From positions 47,282 through 111,281 of the forward strand of contig JADJZU010000014.1 of the NCBI GenBank assembly GCA_016715625.1: a stretch of DNA of 64,000 nt, given 5' to 3'. This DNA is from Bacteroidota bacterium (lineage in GTDB: Bacteria > Bacteroidota > Bacteroidia > Chitinophagales > LD1). This document shows positions 27,885-36,718 of the stretch, in pieces. The notes beneath the pieces are model-generated. The model was not told the DNA's origin and ran no database searches. It was given only the letters and a program-made list of their open reading frames with translations. Every line of letters starts with the position of its first letter. Position 1 is the stretch's first letter. The position numbers were made by a program, and so were the translations under genes.

Positions 27885-28826
27885 TTAAGCGGCTCCGGCC
27901 ATATCGTTGCGATGTTCGCGTACATCTATTTTAGCTGTCCAGTCTTCATCGTCTGTGGCTTCTTGCAAAACCACAGGATTTCCTAAATAGTCAACCCGTT
28001 TACCGGGATAAATGTGCGCGGAAAATAAATACGCGAACAGCGACTCACGGTCCAGTGATGGATGAATAAAGGGGCGTATTTTTTTCGCATGAAAATCAGG
28101 GTATAAACTCCAATGCATATTGGGTTTTATGTGGTGTGCGCCATGGTATCCGTTGTTGAATAGAAGCCAGTTAAGAAATGCACCCGTAAAGTTTCTGCTA
28201 TGATTATAAGGGTGTTTTTCATCGCATCCATCATGCTGAAAATAATTGGTACCTACAATGCCCCAGGCCGCATATTGGTGTGGTATAAAAACAAAAAGTA
28301 GAAAGCATTGCCAATTAAGGAAGGCCAACAAAATTTTAGTCCCAATTACCAGCACCATTTCCAATGCATATTGCCGGAACCAAGCTGGGTTATGGGAATA
28401 CATCTTTCGAGCAAACCGTATTTCTCCTTGTATGATGTCGCCACTCATTATAAAGAAGAAAAAGAGTTGGTTGAGTAAGTTGATTTTGAAGCGTGCTTTA
28501 GAGGTTCTTATGGCGTCTTTGGGTTGCTGAGTATACTTGTGGTGACTGAAATTGTGTCCTGGCACATAAGCACTGGTGGAATGCCCGTAAGTGAAGGAGA
28601 GCACCACCTGGAAAACTTTGTTCATCCATCGCTTTTGAAAAATGGGCACATGGATAGTGTTGTGCACAATCGTTGCACAGATAAAAGATACAAAGCAGTT
28701 TACAACCACCCATGCCACCACTTCGGCTTTGGACATTCCTTCCCATCTAAACCAGGGTGTTATCGCAATAATGAAATAGACTAAAACGGTTAACAGTGTG
28801 CGGATATCCGCTCGGTATCGAAGCAT
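27885..28826 (-). CDS. Membrane fatty acid desaturase / hydroxylase
   Basis: 313 residues with hydrophobic helices in pairs and the three histidine boxes of the di-iron membrane desaturase superfamily: HNTIH (55-59), HNFSHH (91-96) and NNGYHGAHH (224-232). An extra His occurs in NYFQHDG. It introduces a double bond or hydroxyl into acyl chains, using electrons from a separate donor. It ends one base after the convergent fusion gene and is transcribed divergently from the HerA-like gene. Confidence 0.88.
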   Translation of the reverse strand: MLRYRADIRTLLTVLVYFIIAITPWFRWEGMSKAEVVAWVVVNCFVSFICATIVHNTIHVPIFQKRWMNKVFQVVLSFTYGHSTSAYVPGHNFSHHKYTQQPKDAIRTSKARFKINLLNQLFFFFIMSGDIIQGEIRFARKMYSHNPAWFRQYALEMVLVIGTKILLAFLNWQCFLLFVFIPHQYAAWGIVGTNYFQHDGCDEKHPYNHSRNFTGAFLNWLLFNNGYHGAHHIKPNMHWSLYPDFHAKKIRPFIHPSLDRESLFAYLFSAHIYPGKRVDYLGNPVVLQEATDDEDWTAKIDVREHRNDMAGAA

Positions 28827-28941
28827 AAATTGAAAGTAAAATTATTTGCAAAACCCCGCTTTAGCGAATTGTAGCAATGTGTTTTTGGTGCACTATTCTT
28901 GCTCGTGTATTTCTCTATTTTCACAACCAAAAATTTATAAA

Positions 28942-30507
28942 ATGGCAGACATTGAAAAGTTTAAAGCGGCAATAAGTGCTGGATATGAAACCAAAGGTGA
29001 CTACATAGTGTTGGGGGCTGCCATGCTTGATGGTGCTGCGGTAGAAGGGCTACAGGTAAAAGCACCTTTGAAAACGTTTAACCGTCACGGTTTGATTGCC
29101 GGAGCCACCGGCACCGGGAAAACGAAAACGCTTCAAGTTATTGCAGAGCAACTTTCTGCGAAAGGAATTCCTGTTTTATTAATGGATATAAAAGGCGATC
29201 TGTCGGGTATAGCTGCTCCGGGCATCTCGAATCCTAAAATTGAGGAACGCCATTCGAAGATTGGGACACCCTGGACCCCACAGGGAAGCCCCGTGGAGTT
29301 TCTTTCGTTGTCTAAAGAAAGCGGGGTTCGTATGCGAGCCACAGTTTCAGAGTTTGGTCCGGTGCTGTTTTCCAAAATTTTGGGATTGAATGATGTACAA
29401 ACCGGGGTGGTCACTATTGTATTCAAATATTGCGATGACAAAAAAATGCCCTTGCTGGATTTAAAGGACTTTAAAAAAGTTTTGAACTTTCTGACCAATG
29501 AAGGCAAAAAGGAAATTGAAGAAAACTATGGTAAAATTTCCACCGCCACTGTATCCACTATTCTGCGCGGCATAGTGGAGTTGGAGCAGCAGGGAGCCGA
29601 GATATTCTTTGGGGAGAAGAGTTTTGAGGTGGAAGATCTGGTTCGTATAGATGAAAACGGTAGAGGCATTCTGTCAATACTTCGCCTTACCGATATTCAG
29701 GATAAACCAAAGTTGTTCAGTACCTTTATGCTCAGTTTATTCGCAGAGATTTATGCCACTTTTCCTGAAGAAGGCGATACCGGAGTTCCCAAACTGGTTA
29801 TTTTTATTGACGAAGCCCATTTGATTTTTGAAGAAGCAAGCAAAGCCTTGCTCGACCAGGTAGAAACGATTATAAAACTCATTCGGTCTAAGGGAATTGG
29901 GATTTTCTTTTGCACGCAGAATCCGATGGATGTGCCCGATGGTGTGTTGGCACAGTTGGGAATGAAAGTTCAGCATGCTTTGCGTGCCTTTACTGCCAAA
30001 GACCGGAAGCAGATAAAGCTAACCGCAGAGAACTATCCACTTACAGATTTTTACGATACGGAGAATCTATTAACTTCTCTGGGAATGGGAGAGGCCTTAA
30101 TTACGGTACTAAGCGAAAAGGGGAATCCAACCCCGCTTGCAGCTACATTGCTGCAAGCGCCACGTTCTCGAATGGATATTCTTACCCCGCAGGAGATGGA
30201 AAGTATTAACAACCACTCTCAGCTGATAAAGAAATATAATGAAGTAATAGACAGTCACAGCGCTTACGAAATGTTATCCAAGAAGATTGAAAATGCAGCA
30301 TCCCCTGAAACACAGCCTACCAAGGCGGGGAGCACAGAGAAGCCCGTTAAAGAAGACCCCGGTATGTTGGAAAAAGGAGCCGGAATGATTGGCGATGCGG
30401 TTAATAGCAGTGCCGGCAAGATTATTATCCGCGAAGTTACACGTGGCTTGTTGGGTGTCCTTGGTTTTGGAGGCAGTACTCGGACACGTAAACGAAGTCT
30501 GTTTTAA
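28942..30507 (+). CDS. HerA-like ATPase, DUF853 family
   Basis: 521 residues from ATG 28942 (MADIEKFKAAISAGYE); the longer frame to 28846 adds residues unlike the family. Walker A is GATGTGKTKT (about residue 53) and Walker B is FIDEAHLIFEE (about 287). DUF853 proteins resemble the bacterial/archaeal HerA translocase, a hexameric DNA pump, but their partners are mostly unknown. The C-terminus ends with a basic tail (STRTRKRSLF). No NurA-like nuclease is adjacent. Confidence 0.85.
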   Translation: MADIEKFKAAISAGYETKGDYIVLGAAMLDGAAVEGLQVKAPLKTFNRHGLIAGATGTGKTKTLQVIAEQLSAKGIPVLLMDIKGDLSGIAAPGISNPKIEERHSKIGTPWTPQGSPVEFLSLSKESGVRMRATVSEFGPVLFSKILGLNDVQTGVVTIVFKYCDDKKMPLLDLKDFKKVLNFLTNEGKKEIEENYGKISTATVSTILRGIVELEQQGAEIFFGEKSFEVEDLVRIDENGRGILSILRLTDIQDKPKLFSTFMLSLFAEIYATFPEEGDTGVPKLVIFIDEAHLIFEEASKALLDQVETIIKLIRSKGIGIFFCTQNPMDVPDGVLAQLGMKVQHALRAFTAKDRKQIKLTAENYPLTDFYDTENLLTSLGMGEALITVLSEKGNPTPLAATLLQAPRSRMDILTPQEMESINNHSQLIKKYNEVIDSHSAYEMLSKKIENAASPETQPTKAGSTEKPVKEDPGMLEKGAGMIGDAVNSSAGKIIIREVTRGLLGVLGFGGSTRTRKRSLF

Positions 30508-30547
30508 CCCTAAAAGGCGCACCCGAACAATCCATCGTGTGCTTTGT

Positions 30548-30555
30548 TATATTCG
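30548..30555 (+). promoter_or_regulatory. Probable -7 promoter element of ahcY
   Basis: TATATTCG is one base from the TAnnTTTG consensus and lies 18 bases before the ahcY ATG, similar to the tyrS spacing. No clear -33 box. Tentative. Confidence 0.35.
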
Positions 30556-30573
30556 CACCGAAAAAATTATCAA

Positions 30574-31890
30574 ATGTCAACAACAACAGAAACAAAATTG
30601 AGCTACAAAGTAAAAGACATGAGCCTAGCGGCTTGGGGTCGAAAAGAAATTCTATTGGCAGAAGCTGAAATGCCCGGACTGATGAGTCTTCGTGCAGAGT
30701 ATGGCAAAAGTAAACCGCTGGCCGGAGCACGCATTGCAGGTTGCCTACACATGACTATTCAAACAGCTGTCCTTATTGAAACATTGAAGGAACTTGGCGC
30801 ACAAGTGAGCTGGAGTTCTTGCAATATTTTCTCTACTCAGGACCATGCTGCTGCAGCCATTGCGGCTGCCGGAATTCCGGTGTATGCCTGGAAAGGAATG
30901 AACAACGAAGAGTTTGACTGGTGCATTGAGCAAACATTGTTTGCGTTTGAAGGTGGCCAACCACTCAATATGATTCTGGATGATGGTGGCGATTTAACCA
31001 ATATGGTTTTCGACAAGTACCCTGAATTAGTGCAAAACATTAAAGGGATTTCTGAAGAAACAACCACGGGTGTGATGCGCTTGTATGAAAGAGAGAAGAA
31101 TGGAACACTCTTGTTGCCGGCTATTAACATAAACGACTCTGTTACCAAATCTAAGTTTGATAACAAATATGGTTGTCGCGAAAGTTTAGTAGATGCTATT
31201 CGCAGAGCTACCGACCTTATGATGGCCGGTAAAGTAGCTGTGGTAGCGGGATATGGTGATGTAGGCAAAGGTTCTGCTGATAGCTTAAGTAACGCGGGTG
31301 TTCGTGTTATTGTAACCGAAATTGACCCTATATGTGCTTTGCAAGCTGCCATGGAAGGTTACGAGGTAAAAACAATGGATAAGGCCGTTTTGGAAGCTGA
31401 TATCATTGTAACTGCTACCGGAAATCATAACATTATAGTAGATCGTCATTTCAAGGCGATGAAGCACAATGCAGTAGTTTGCAACATTGGCCATTTCGAT
31501 AATGAAATTGATATGGCTTGGTTGAATACCAACTACGGAAACACAAAAGATGAAATCAAACCTCAGGTGGACAAGTATACCATCGATGGCAAAGACATCA
31601 TTGTGTTGGCCGAGGGCCGTTTGGTCAATCTGGGATGCGCTACCGGTCACCCATCTTTTGTAATGAGTAATTCATTTACTAATCAAACGCTGGCTCAGAT
31701 AGAACTGTGGGCAAATCATTCCAATTACGAAAACAAGGTATATGTACTTCCCAAACACCTCGATGAAAAAGTGGCTCGTCTCCACTTGGAAAAAATAGGG
31801 GTGGAACTGGAAACGCTCACCGAAAGTCAGGCTAAATATATTGGTGTGGCGGTGAATGGTCCGTTCAAATCAGATCAATACAGATACTAA
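30574..31890 (+). CDS. ahcY: Adenosylhomocysteinase
   Basis: 438 residues from ATG 30574 (MSTTTETKLSYKVKDMSLA). Substrate-binding region AGARIAGCLHMTIQTAVL, and the NAD-binding motif VVAGYGDVGKGSADSL (about residue 223); the C-terminal KSDQYRY is the conserved end that reaches the neighbour subunit's cofactor. It splits S-adenosylhomocysteine into adenosine and homocysteine, restoring the methylation cycle. It ends at a strong hairpin terminator. Confidence 0.97.
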   Translation: MSTTTETKLSYKVKDMSLAAWGRKEILLAEAEMPGLMSLRAEYGKSKPLAGARIAGCLHMTIQTAVLIETLKELGAQVSWSSCNIFSTQDHAAAAIAAAGIPVYAWKGMNNEEFDWCIEQTLFAFEGGQPLNMILDDGGDLTNMVFDKYPELVQNIKGISEETTTGVMRLYEREKNGTLLLPAININDSVTKSKFDNKYGCRESLVDAIRRATDLMMAGKVAVVAGYGDVGKGSADSLSNAGVRVIVTEIDPICALQAAMEGYEVKTMDKAVLEADIIVTATGNHNIIVDRHFKAMKHNAVVCNIGHFDNEIDMAWLNTNYGNTKDEIKPQVDKYTIDGKDIIVLAEGRLVNLGCATGHPSFVMSNSFTNQTLAQIELWANHSNYENKVYVLPKHLDEKVARLHLEKIGVELETLTESQAKYIGVAVNGPFKSDQYRY

Positions 31891-31910
31891 TTCATTTACA
31901 ACCTATATCG

Positions 31911-31941
31911 AAACGGCAAACCTTAGGTTTGCCGTTTTTTT
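31911..31941 (+). terminator. Intrinsic terminator between ahcY and the DUF255 gene
   Basis: Stem AAACGGCAAACC (31911-31922), loop TTA, stem GGTTTGCCGTTT (31926-31937) then more T. The A-rich left arm also gives a T-run on the other strand, so it can serve both converging genes. Confidence 0.88.
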
Positions 31942-32308
31942 ATTGCCGAACAATTGCTAATGCATCTTCCACAGAGGTAACAGGCGCGGCACAGGTCTTA
32001 TTTTGACAGATATATATGAATGTTTCTTGGGTGTTTGTCTTGCCTAATAACGATGGGATAGTGCTATCAGAAACTGCCCCGAAAACGATACAATTGGGTA
32101 AGTAATGGAGTTGTAAATCACGCACTAACTGAGCAGCATTTTTTCCTGTAACAGCCACTTGGTATGGTTCTTTTTCTAGCCAGTAACTGAGTGTAGCCCA
32201 TTGAGCGTAATGCGAAGGATACTGTGCTGCTTTGGGCAGCAAGAGCCGAATGGCCCGGTGTGCCTTTTCAATAAAGCCTTCCTGGTAAAGCAGGTAGCCG
32301 GCTTTAAA
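31940..32308 (-). CDS. DUF255 thioredoxin-domain protein, C-terminal part (frameshifted gene)
   Basis: C-terminal piece of the DUF255 protein. From TTT 32308 the frame reads FKAGYLLYQEGFIEKAHRA, then a Rossmann-like tail (YQVAVTGKNAAQLVRDL ... NCIVFGAV) and ends with the CQNKTCAAPVTSVEDAL motif (CxxxxC) common in this family. It has no plausible start of its own; it joins the N-terminal part through one missing base. Confidence 0.78.
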   Translation of the reverse strand, partial: FKAGYLLYQEGFIEKAHRAIRLLLPKAAQYPSHYAQWATLSYWLEKEPYQVAVTGKNAAQLVRDLQLHYLPNCIVFGAVSDSTIPSLLGKTNTQETFIYICQNKTCAAPVTSVEDALAIVRQ

Positions 32309-33900
32309 AGAGATTCGCAAAGCACTGCGTTAGACGATGGTATTACATTGTCCTGTGTCTCCGTCTTTCGGGCAATGAGTTCTTCATCTTGCACGGAGGT
32401 GAAATAAAATAAACCGCTCTCCAGGTTATAAAAATGTTGGATAACATATTTCAGTATGCCTTCCGATTTAAAGAGCCATGATTCATCAAGAGTCACCTCA
32501 TAGAGTGCAAGCAAAGCTTTGCAGGTAAATGCATAATCGTCCAGAAATCCCTGAATAGTGACAGCGTCTTTCTTGTAATTCCTCTTTAAAGAAAAATCTT
32601 GAGACAAGACTTTTGAGGTGATGTGCCGGGCGCAACTAAGGGCTCTTTCCAAGAAACGATTTTCTTGCGTTGCTCTGTAGGCATCTATGCAACCTATAAT
32701 GGCTAGCGAATTCCAGGCCGTTAAAGATTTATCATCCAGTAGAGGTCTTATGCGCAGATTCCGAGCCTGTAATAGTTTATGGCGAAGTGTTTGTGTTCCT
32801 TCCGATGATTTACCGGGGAGCAGAGTAAGATGGTTGAGCCCCTCAAAATTTCCGCTATCACTGATTTTATAGGTGGCAGCGAATAATGGAAAATCGTCTT
32901 GTAAAATCTGTTTTAGTTCGGCTAAATCCCACACATAAAATTTACCTTCATGTCCTTCGCTATCCGCATCTATGGCGGAGTAAAAAGCACCACTGCAGTC
33001 GGTCATTTCCCGAAGTATCCAATCAAATGTTTCATTTAATACTTCGCGGTAAACCGGATTTCCCGTAGTTTGAAAGGCCTTTGCATATAATGACAGCAAT
33101 TGCGCATTATCGTAAAGCATTTTTTCAAAGTGGGGTATTTCCCAGTATTCATCCACACTATACCGGGCAAACCCGCCACCTACATGGTCGTAAATACCTC
33201 CTGCATGCATCCGTTGAAGTGTAATCTCCACCGCATCAAGTGCTCTTTTATTACCAGAATAAAAATGATAGGTGAGCAGATATTCACACACTACCGGCAT
33301 GGGAAATTTAGGAGCTCCGCGCCTGCCTCCATATTCATAATCCCACAACACATCTATCTGTTGAAATATGGCTGCATGATTCATAGCTACACTACGTCCC
33401 GCATCTGCTTCTATCAAATCCATGGCGCGAATGCCGGCAGTTATTTGTGCTGCTCTTTCCATCGCTTCCTCCGGTTTGTTCTTCCAATAACCTTTGAAAA
33501 ACTGAAGCACTTGTATCCATTTTAATCTGGGGAAATAAGTGCCAGCGTAGATAGGCCGGCCATCGGGTAGGGTAATAGCATTTAACGGCCATCCACCCTG
33601 TCCGGATATCAATTGGCAGGCATCCATGTAAATTTGATCTATGTCCGGGCGTTCCTCCCTGTCCACTTTAATACAGATGAAAGCATCATTCATGATTTCG
33701 GCCACGGCCGATACTTCGAAACTCTCCTGCTCCATCACATGACACCAGTGGCAGGCAGAATAACCCACCGATACAATCACCAGTTTGTTTTCGTCTTGCG
33801 CTTTTTTCCAGGCTGCAGCATTCCAGGCATGCCACCATACCGGATTTTGTGCGTGTTGCAACAGATATGGACTTGTCTCGTGAATCAGTTGATTAGACAT
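32176..33900 (-). CDS. DUF255 thioredoxin-domain protein (YyaL/SPATA20-like), N-terminal part (frameshifted gene)
   Basis: Starts MSNQLIHETSPYLLQHAQNP, the standard opening of the family. The thioredoxin-like domain has SACHWCHVM (CxxC, about residues 48-56) and VDREERPDIDQIYM; an (alpha/alpha)6 six-hairpin domain follows. After ESL (about residue 531) the frame is wrong and stops at 32176. Restoring one T (A4 run 32306-32309 on the plus strand, expected A5) gives ESLFKAGYLL and a protein of about 653 residues. The biochemical role is unknown. The gene follows the LysM-TPR gene by 18 bases. Confidence 0.85.
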   Translation of the reverse strand: MSNQLIHETSPYLLQHAQNPVWWHAWNAAAWKKAQDENKLVIVSVGYSACHWCHVMEQESFEVSAVAEIMNDAFICIKVDREERPDIDQIYMDACQLISGQGGWPLNAITLPDGRPIYAGTYFPRLKWIQVLQFFKGYWKNKPEEAMERAAQITAGIRAMDLIEADAGRSVAMNHAAIFQQIDVLWDYEYGGRRGAPKFPMPVVCEYLLTYHFYSGNKRALDAVEITLQRMHAGGIYDHVGGGFARYSVDEYWEIPHFEKMLYDNAQLLSLYAKAFQTTGNPVYREVLNETFDWILREMTDCSGAFYSAIDADSEGHEGKFYVWDLAELKQILQDDFPLFAATYKISDSGNFEGLNHLTLLPGKSSEGTQTLRHKLLQARNLRIRPLLDDKSLTAWNSLAIIGCIDAYRATQENRFLERALSCARHITSKVLSQDFSLKRNYKKDAVTIQGFLDDYAFTCKALLALYEVTLDESWLFKSEGILKYVIQHFYNLESGLFYFTSVQDEELIARKTETQDNVIPSSNAVLCESLLKPATCFTRKALLKRHTGPFGSCCPKQHSILRITLNGLHSVTG

Positions 33901-33918
33901 AAGAATTTGTAGTGTGAC

Positions 33919-35979
33919 TTACTCACAGCTTTTTTTGATAGCTCTGGTAGCAGCAGTATAGCCCATTTCGGAGGACGTGGATAAATCCAGACATCCTTCC
34001 AGCAATTCATTGTTGGCAATTTTGGCAAGTCCTCTGTAGTAATAGGCTGATGGGTCGGTGTTTTCAAAAATCAGATAACGAGTAAAGTCATCAATGGCAG
34101 CGGTGTAGTTATGATTCAATACATACACTTCGCCACGTGCTTTATAAGCATAGTGATAAGAGCGGTTTATTTTTACCACTTGGTCATAGTCAGCAATAGA
34201 TTTGTCAAATTGCTTGTAGTCTCTTTCAATAGCGGCTCGCTCCATATACGCGCTTATCTCTGTAGGGTTCAGTTGAATAGCTTTTGTAAAGGAACTGAGC
34301 GCATCGCCCTTCCGTTTAATTTTTAGATATAGTTCACCCATCCGGTAGTGTAACTTACTTTGGCCGGAATCAATGTTCTGGCATTTTTGATACTGCTTCA
34401 ATGCATTCGAGGTGGAGCCAAACAGGGCGTTCATTTCTGCCATGGCAAACCAGGCATCGTAATAGTTTGGCGATAGCTCAACACTCTTTTCCAGATACTG
34501 CTCTGCGTTTCTGAAATTCTTTTCACTCATGGCCTTTTGAGCGCGTTTATAAAAGAAAACAGCTTTTATTCTTTTTACAGAATCGCTTGCCGCCAAGGCC
34601 ATATCACCCACCGATTGTTTTTTTACCGCGACAGGAATTGTATCTGAAACTCTAAAGGGTTGATTGGTAACCACCGTGTCGGTTGCGGGGGAAATTAAAG
34701 TTGTAGCGGGTTTTAAAGTTTCATTGTTTAAGACTTTAGCGGTATCCGATTTTAATATCGTAATGGGCTGAACGCTTGGAACAGTATCTGTTTTTGGGAT
34801 GTTAGATTTTGACGGCACTACAATAGGAGTAGACGTGTCTTTTACAACTAGTATCGGTTCAGGCTTTGGTGCACGAATAGGTTTAATTACTACCGAATCC
34901 AAGGTGTTGGGGATTCTGATTTTTAAGGAAAGAGTAGTGTCTTTCAACATAGCAATCGGATTACTGGCAGAGGTATCCATAATCGGGTTTACTGCACGAG
35001 CAGTGTCCCAATATTTACCCCGAACGTAGGTGGGTTGTTCTATCTTTTTCTTTTCGGGTTCAGGTTTCATTTTACCGGCAGTGGGTCCCAGGTCATAGAT
35101 AATGATAGTGTCAACCGGGTAGTATTGTTTAAACTTTCTGTTTTTCTTCTCAGCTCGGATGATCTCCACTTTGGAAGCATCATCTTTCACAATCTCATCT
35201 TCATCCACTTTCACTTCCGCCACTTCAGTGGTTACCCCGGCAGCAGTTGTTGTCGTTTGATACACAATGGTGTCGGTTCCGGATATCAGGGTATCGTTTT
35301 TAATAATAGGAACTTCCTCTGCCACAGGTGCCGGAGGGTTAATAATGGCTTCTAGTTTTTCTCTTTCGGAGCGCATTTGCACAATCTCATTTGATAGGCT
35401 GTCGTTCAGGCGCACCAGGTAGGGGAGGAGTAACACTTTATCCCGCGACCGCTTCATTCGCTGCAGCATCACCTGTATATTCTTTTCATCCACCGCAGCG
35501 CCTTCATCTTTTTTATTCAGCGTATCCATACTTGCTTTCACTCCCTCCAGCATGGCCTCGTTTAACTCCAACATAGCATCCAGGAGCATTAGCTGGTTAC
35601 TCGCCTCTTCTGGCGACACGCTTGGTGGTGCAATCGCTTCCTGCACCAGTGAAGTGGAATTCAGCAAGGCTAGCTGAGCACTATCCGGCTCAATAGATTT
35701 GTGAATGATAACCTTCTCTGCTTCATAAACATACCCTTTAGGATACACTGGAATCCTTATTCGCTGTCCCGGCACCAAATCTTGCTGTACGTTGCGAAGC
35801 TTGTTCAGTTTTACAATAATATTCGGATCCACCTGCAAGCGTCCGGCAACCACATATACTTTTTCCTGTTTCTTCACATCATACTTACCAATTTTATACG
35901 GAATAGAGTCAGATTGTGTAAAACCAGCATTTGAGCAAAGCATCAAAAGCAATACAAGTGGATACAAAGCGTATTTCAT
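33919..35979 (-). CDS. Secreted LysM and TPR-repeat protein
   Basis: 686 residues. Sec signal peptide (residues about 1-21, ending NAGFTQ). A LysM-like domain follows (YVVAGRLQVDPNIIVKLNKL, then LVPGQRIRIPVYPKG), which suggests peptidoglycan binding. The middle (about residues 170-470) is low in structure, rich in Pro, Thr, Lys and Val. The last 200 residues hold TPR units (AMSEKNFRNAEQYLEKSVEL, LHYRMGELYLKIKRKGDALS, and more). A periplasmic scaffold that ties to the wall is a fair inference. It heads a two-gene unit with the DUF255 gene. Confidence 0.75.
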   Translation of the reverse strand: MKYALYPLVLLLMLCSNAGFTQSDSIPYKIGKYDVKKQEKVYVVAGRLQVDPNIIVKLNKLRNVQQDLVPGQRIRIPVYPKGYVYEAEKVIIHKSIEPDSAQLALLNSTSLVQEAIAPPSVSPEEASNQLMLLDAMLELNEAMLEGVKASMDTLNKKDEGAAVDEKNIQVMLQRMKRSRDKVLLLPYLVRLNDSLSNEIVQMRSEREKLEAIINPPAPVAEEVPIIKNDTLISGTDTIVYQTTTTAAGVTTEVAEVKVDEDEIVKDDASKVEIIRAEKKNRKFKQYYPVDTIIIYDLGPTAGKMKPEPEKKKIEQPTYVRGKYWDTARAVNPIMDTSASNPIAMLKDTTLSLKIRIPNTLDSVVIKPIRAPKPEPILVVKDTSTPIVVPSKSNIPKTDTVPSVQPITILKSDTAKVLNNETLKPATTLISPATDTVVTNQPFRVSDTIPVAVKKQSVGDMALAASDSVKRIKAVFFYKRAQKAMSEKNFRNAEQYLEKSVELSPNYYDAWFAMAEMNALFGSTSNALKQYQKCQNIDSGQSKLHYRMGELYLKIKRKGDALSSFTKAIQLNPTEISAYMERAAIERDYKQFDKSIADYDQVVKINRSYHYAYKARGEVYVLNHNYTAAIDDFTRYLIFENTDPSAYYYRGLAKIANNELLEGCLDLSTSSEMGYTAATRAIKKSCE

Positions 35980-36105
35980 CGTATAACGAATGTATTTATT
36001 GATAAGACATACTAATTAGATACATTCCACAGCAGGTTGGGGATTGTCTTTATAAATAGGAATTGAAGAACTGGCTCTCTATCATATTTTTTAGACTTTT
36101 ACCCC

Positions 36106-36627
36106 ATGATTATATCCATAGTAGTTGCTGTATCCTGCAATCATGCCATAGGTAAAGGAGGCGATTTGTTGTGGCATTTGCCAAAAGACATGAAGCGCTT
36201 TAAAGAAATTACCTACGGACATCATGTACTAATGGGACGTAAAACGTACGAAAGTATCCCCGAAAAATTCAGACCATTACCCGGCAGAGTCAATATAGTG
36301 GTTTCTCGCAGCCAATCTTATGCAGCCCCGGGTTGCAAAGTGGTAAATACTTTGGAAGAAGGAGTTCTATTTGCTCAGGAAAATGGAGAGCAGGAATTGA
36401 TGGTTATTGGTGGGGCCGAAATTTACAAGCAAGCGCTTGGTAAATGCAACCGGGTCTATTTATCCTTAGTAGATGCCCATTTTGCTGAGGCGGATGCCTT
36501 TTTCCCAGTTTTAGAAGCCGACTCTTGGAGTAAAGTTGCGGCAGAAAAAGTCATTGCTGACGAAAAAAACAAATACGACATCGACTTTCAAATATTGGAG
36601 CGGAAGCCCTGGGTTTCAGATTTTTAA
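36106..36627 (+). CDS. folA: Dihydrofolate reductase
   Basis: 173 residues. Typical DHFR: IISIVVAVSCNHAIGKGGDLLWHLP in part, with the conserved W and active-site acid region, LMGRKTYESIP for NADPH binding, PLPGRVNIVVSR, and LMVIGGAEIYKQAL. It reduces dihydrofolate to tetrahydrofolate with NADPH. folP is also in this window, at 48.9 kb on the other strand. Confidence 0.95.
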   Translation: MIISIVVAVSCNHAIGKGGDLLWHLPKDMKRFKEITYGHHVLMGRKTYESIPEKFRPLPGRVNIVVSRSQSYAAPGCKVVNTLEEGVLFAQENGEQELMVIGGAEIYKQALGKCNRVYLSLVDAHFAEADAFFPVLEADSWSKVAAEKVIADEKNKYDIDFQILERKPWVSDF

Positions 36628-36668
36628 AATATTTGACAGCTTTTTTAATGATTTTTTATCATTAAGAT

Positions 36669-36676
36669 TAGATTTG
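36669..36676 (+). promoter_or_regulatory. Bacteroidota -7 promoter element of the CHU_C gene
   Basis: TAGATTTG matches TAnnTTTG and lies 43 bases before the ATG at 36719. An AT-rich hairpin (TTAATGAT 36645-36652, loop TTTTT, ATCATTAA 36658-36665) lies directly upstream; it may end folA transcription. Confidence 0.5.
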
Positions 36677-36718
36677 CGCCCTTTAAAGAGCACACACGCT
36701 CTTGCTTAACATTTTATT

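Noticed and set aside
36645..36665. Strong terminator after folA
   Set aside because: The stem is all A-T but for one pair and lacks a T-run after it; kept only as a remark with the promoter.
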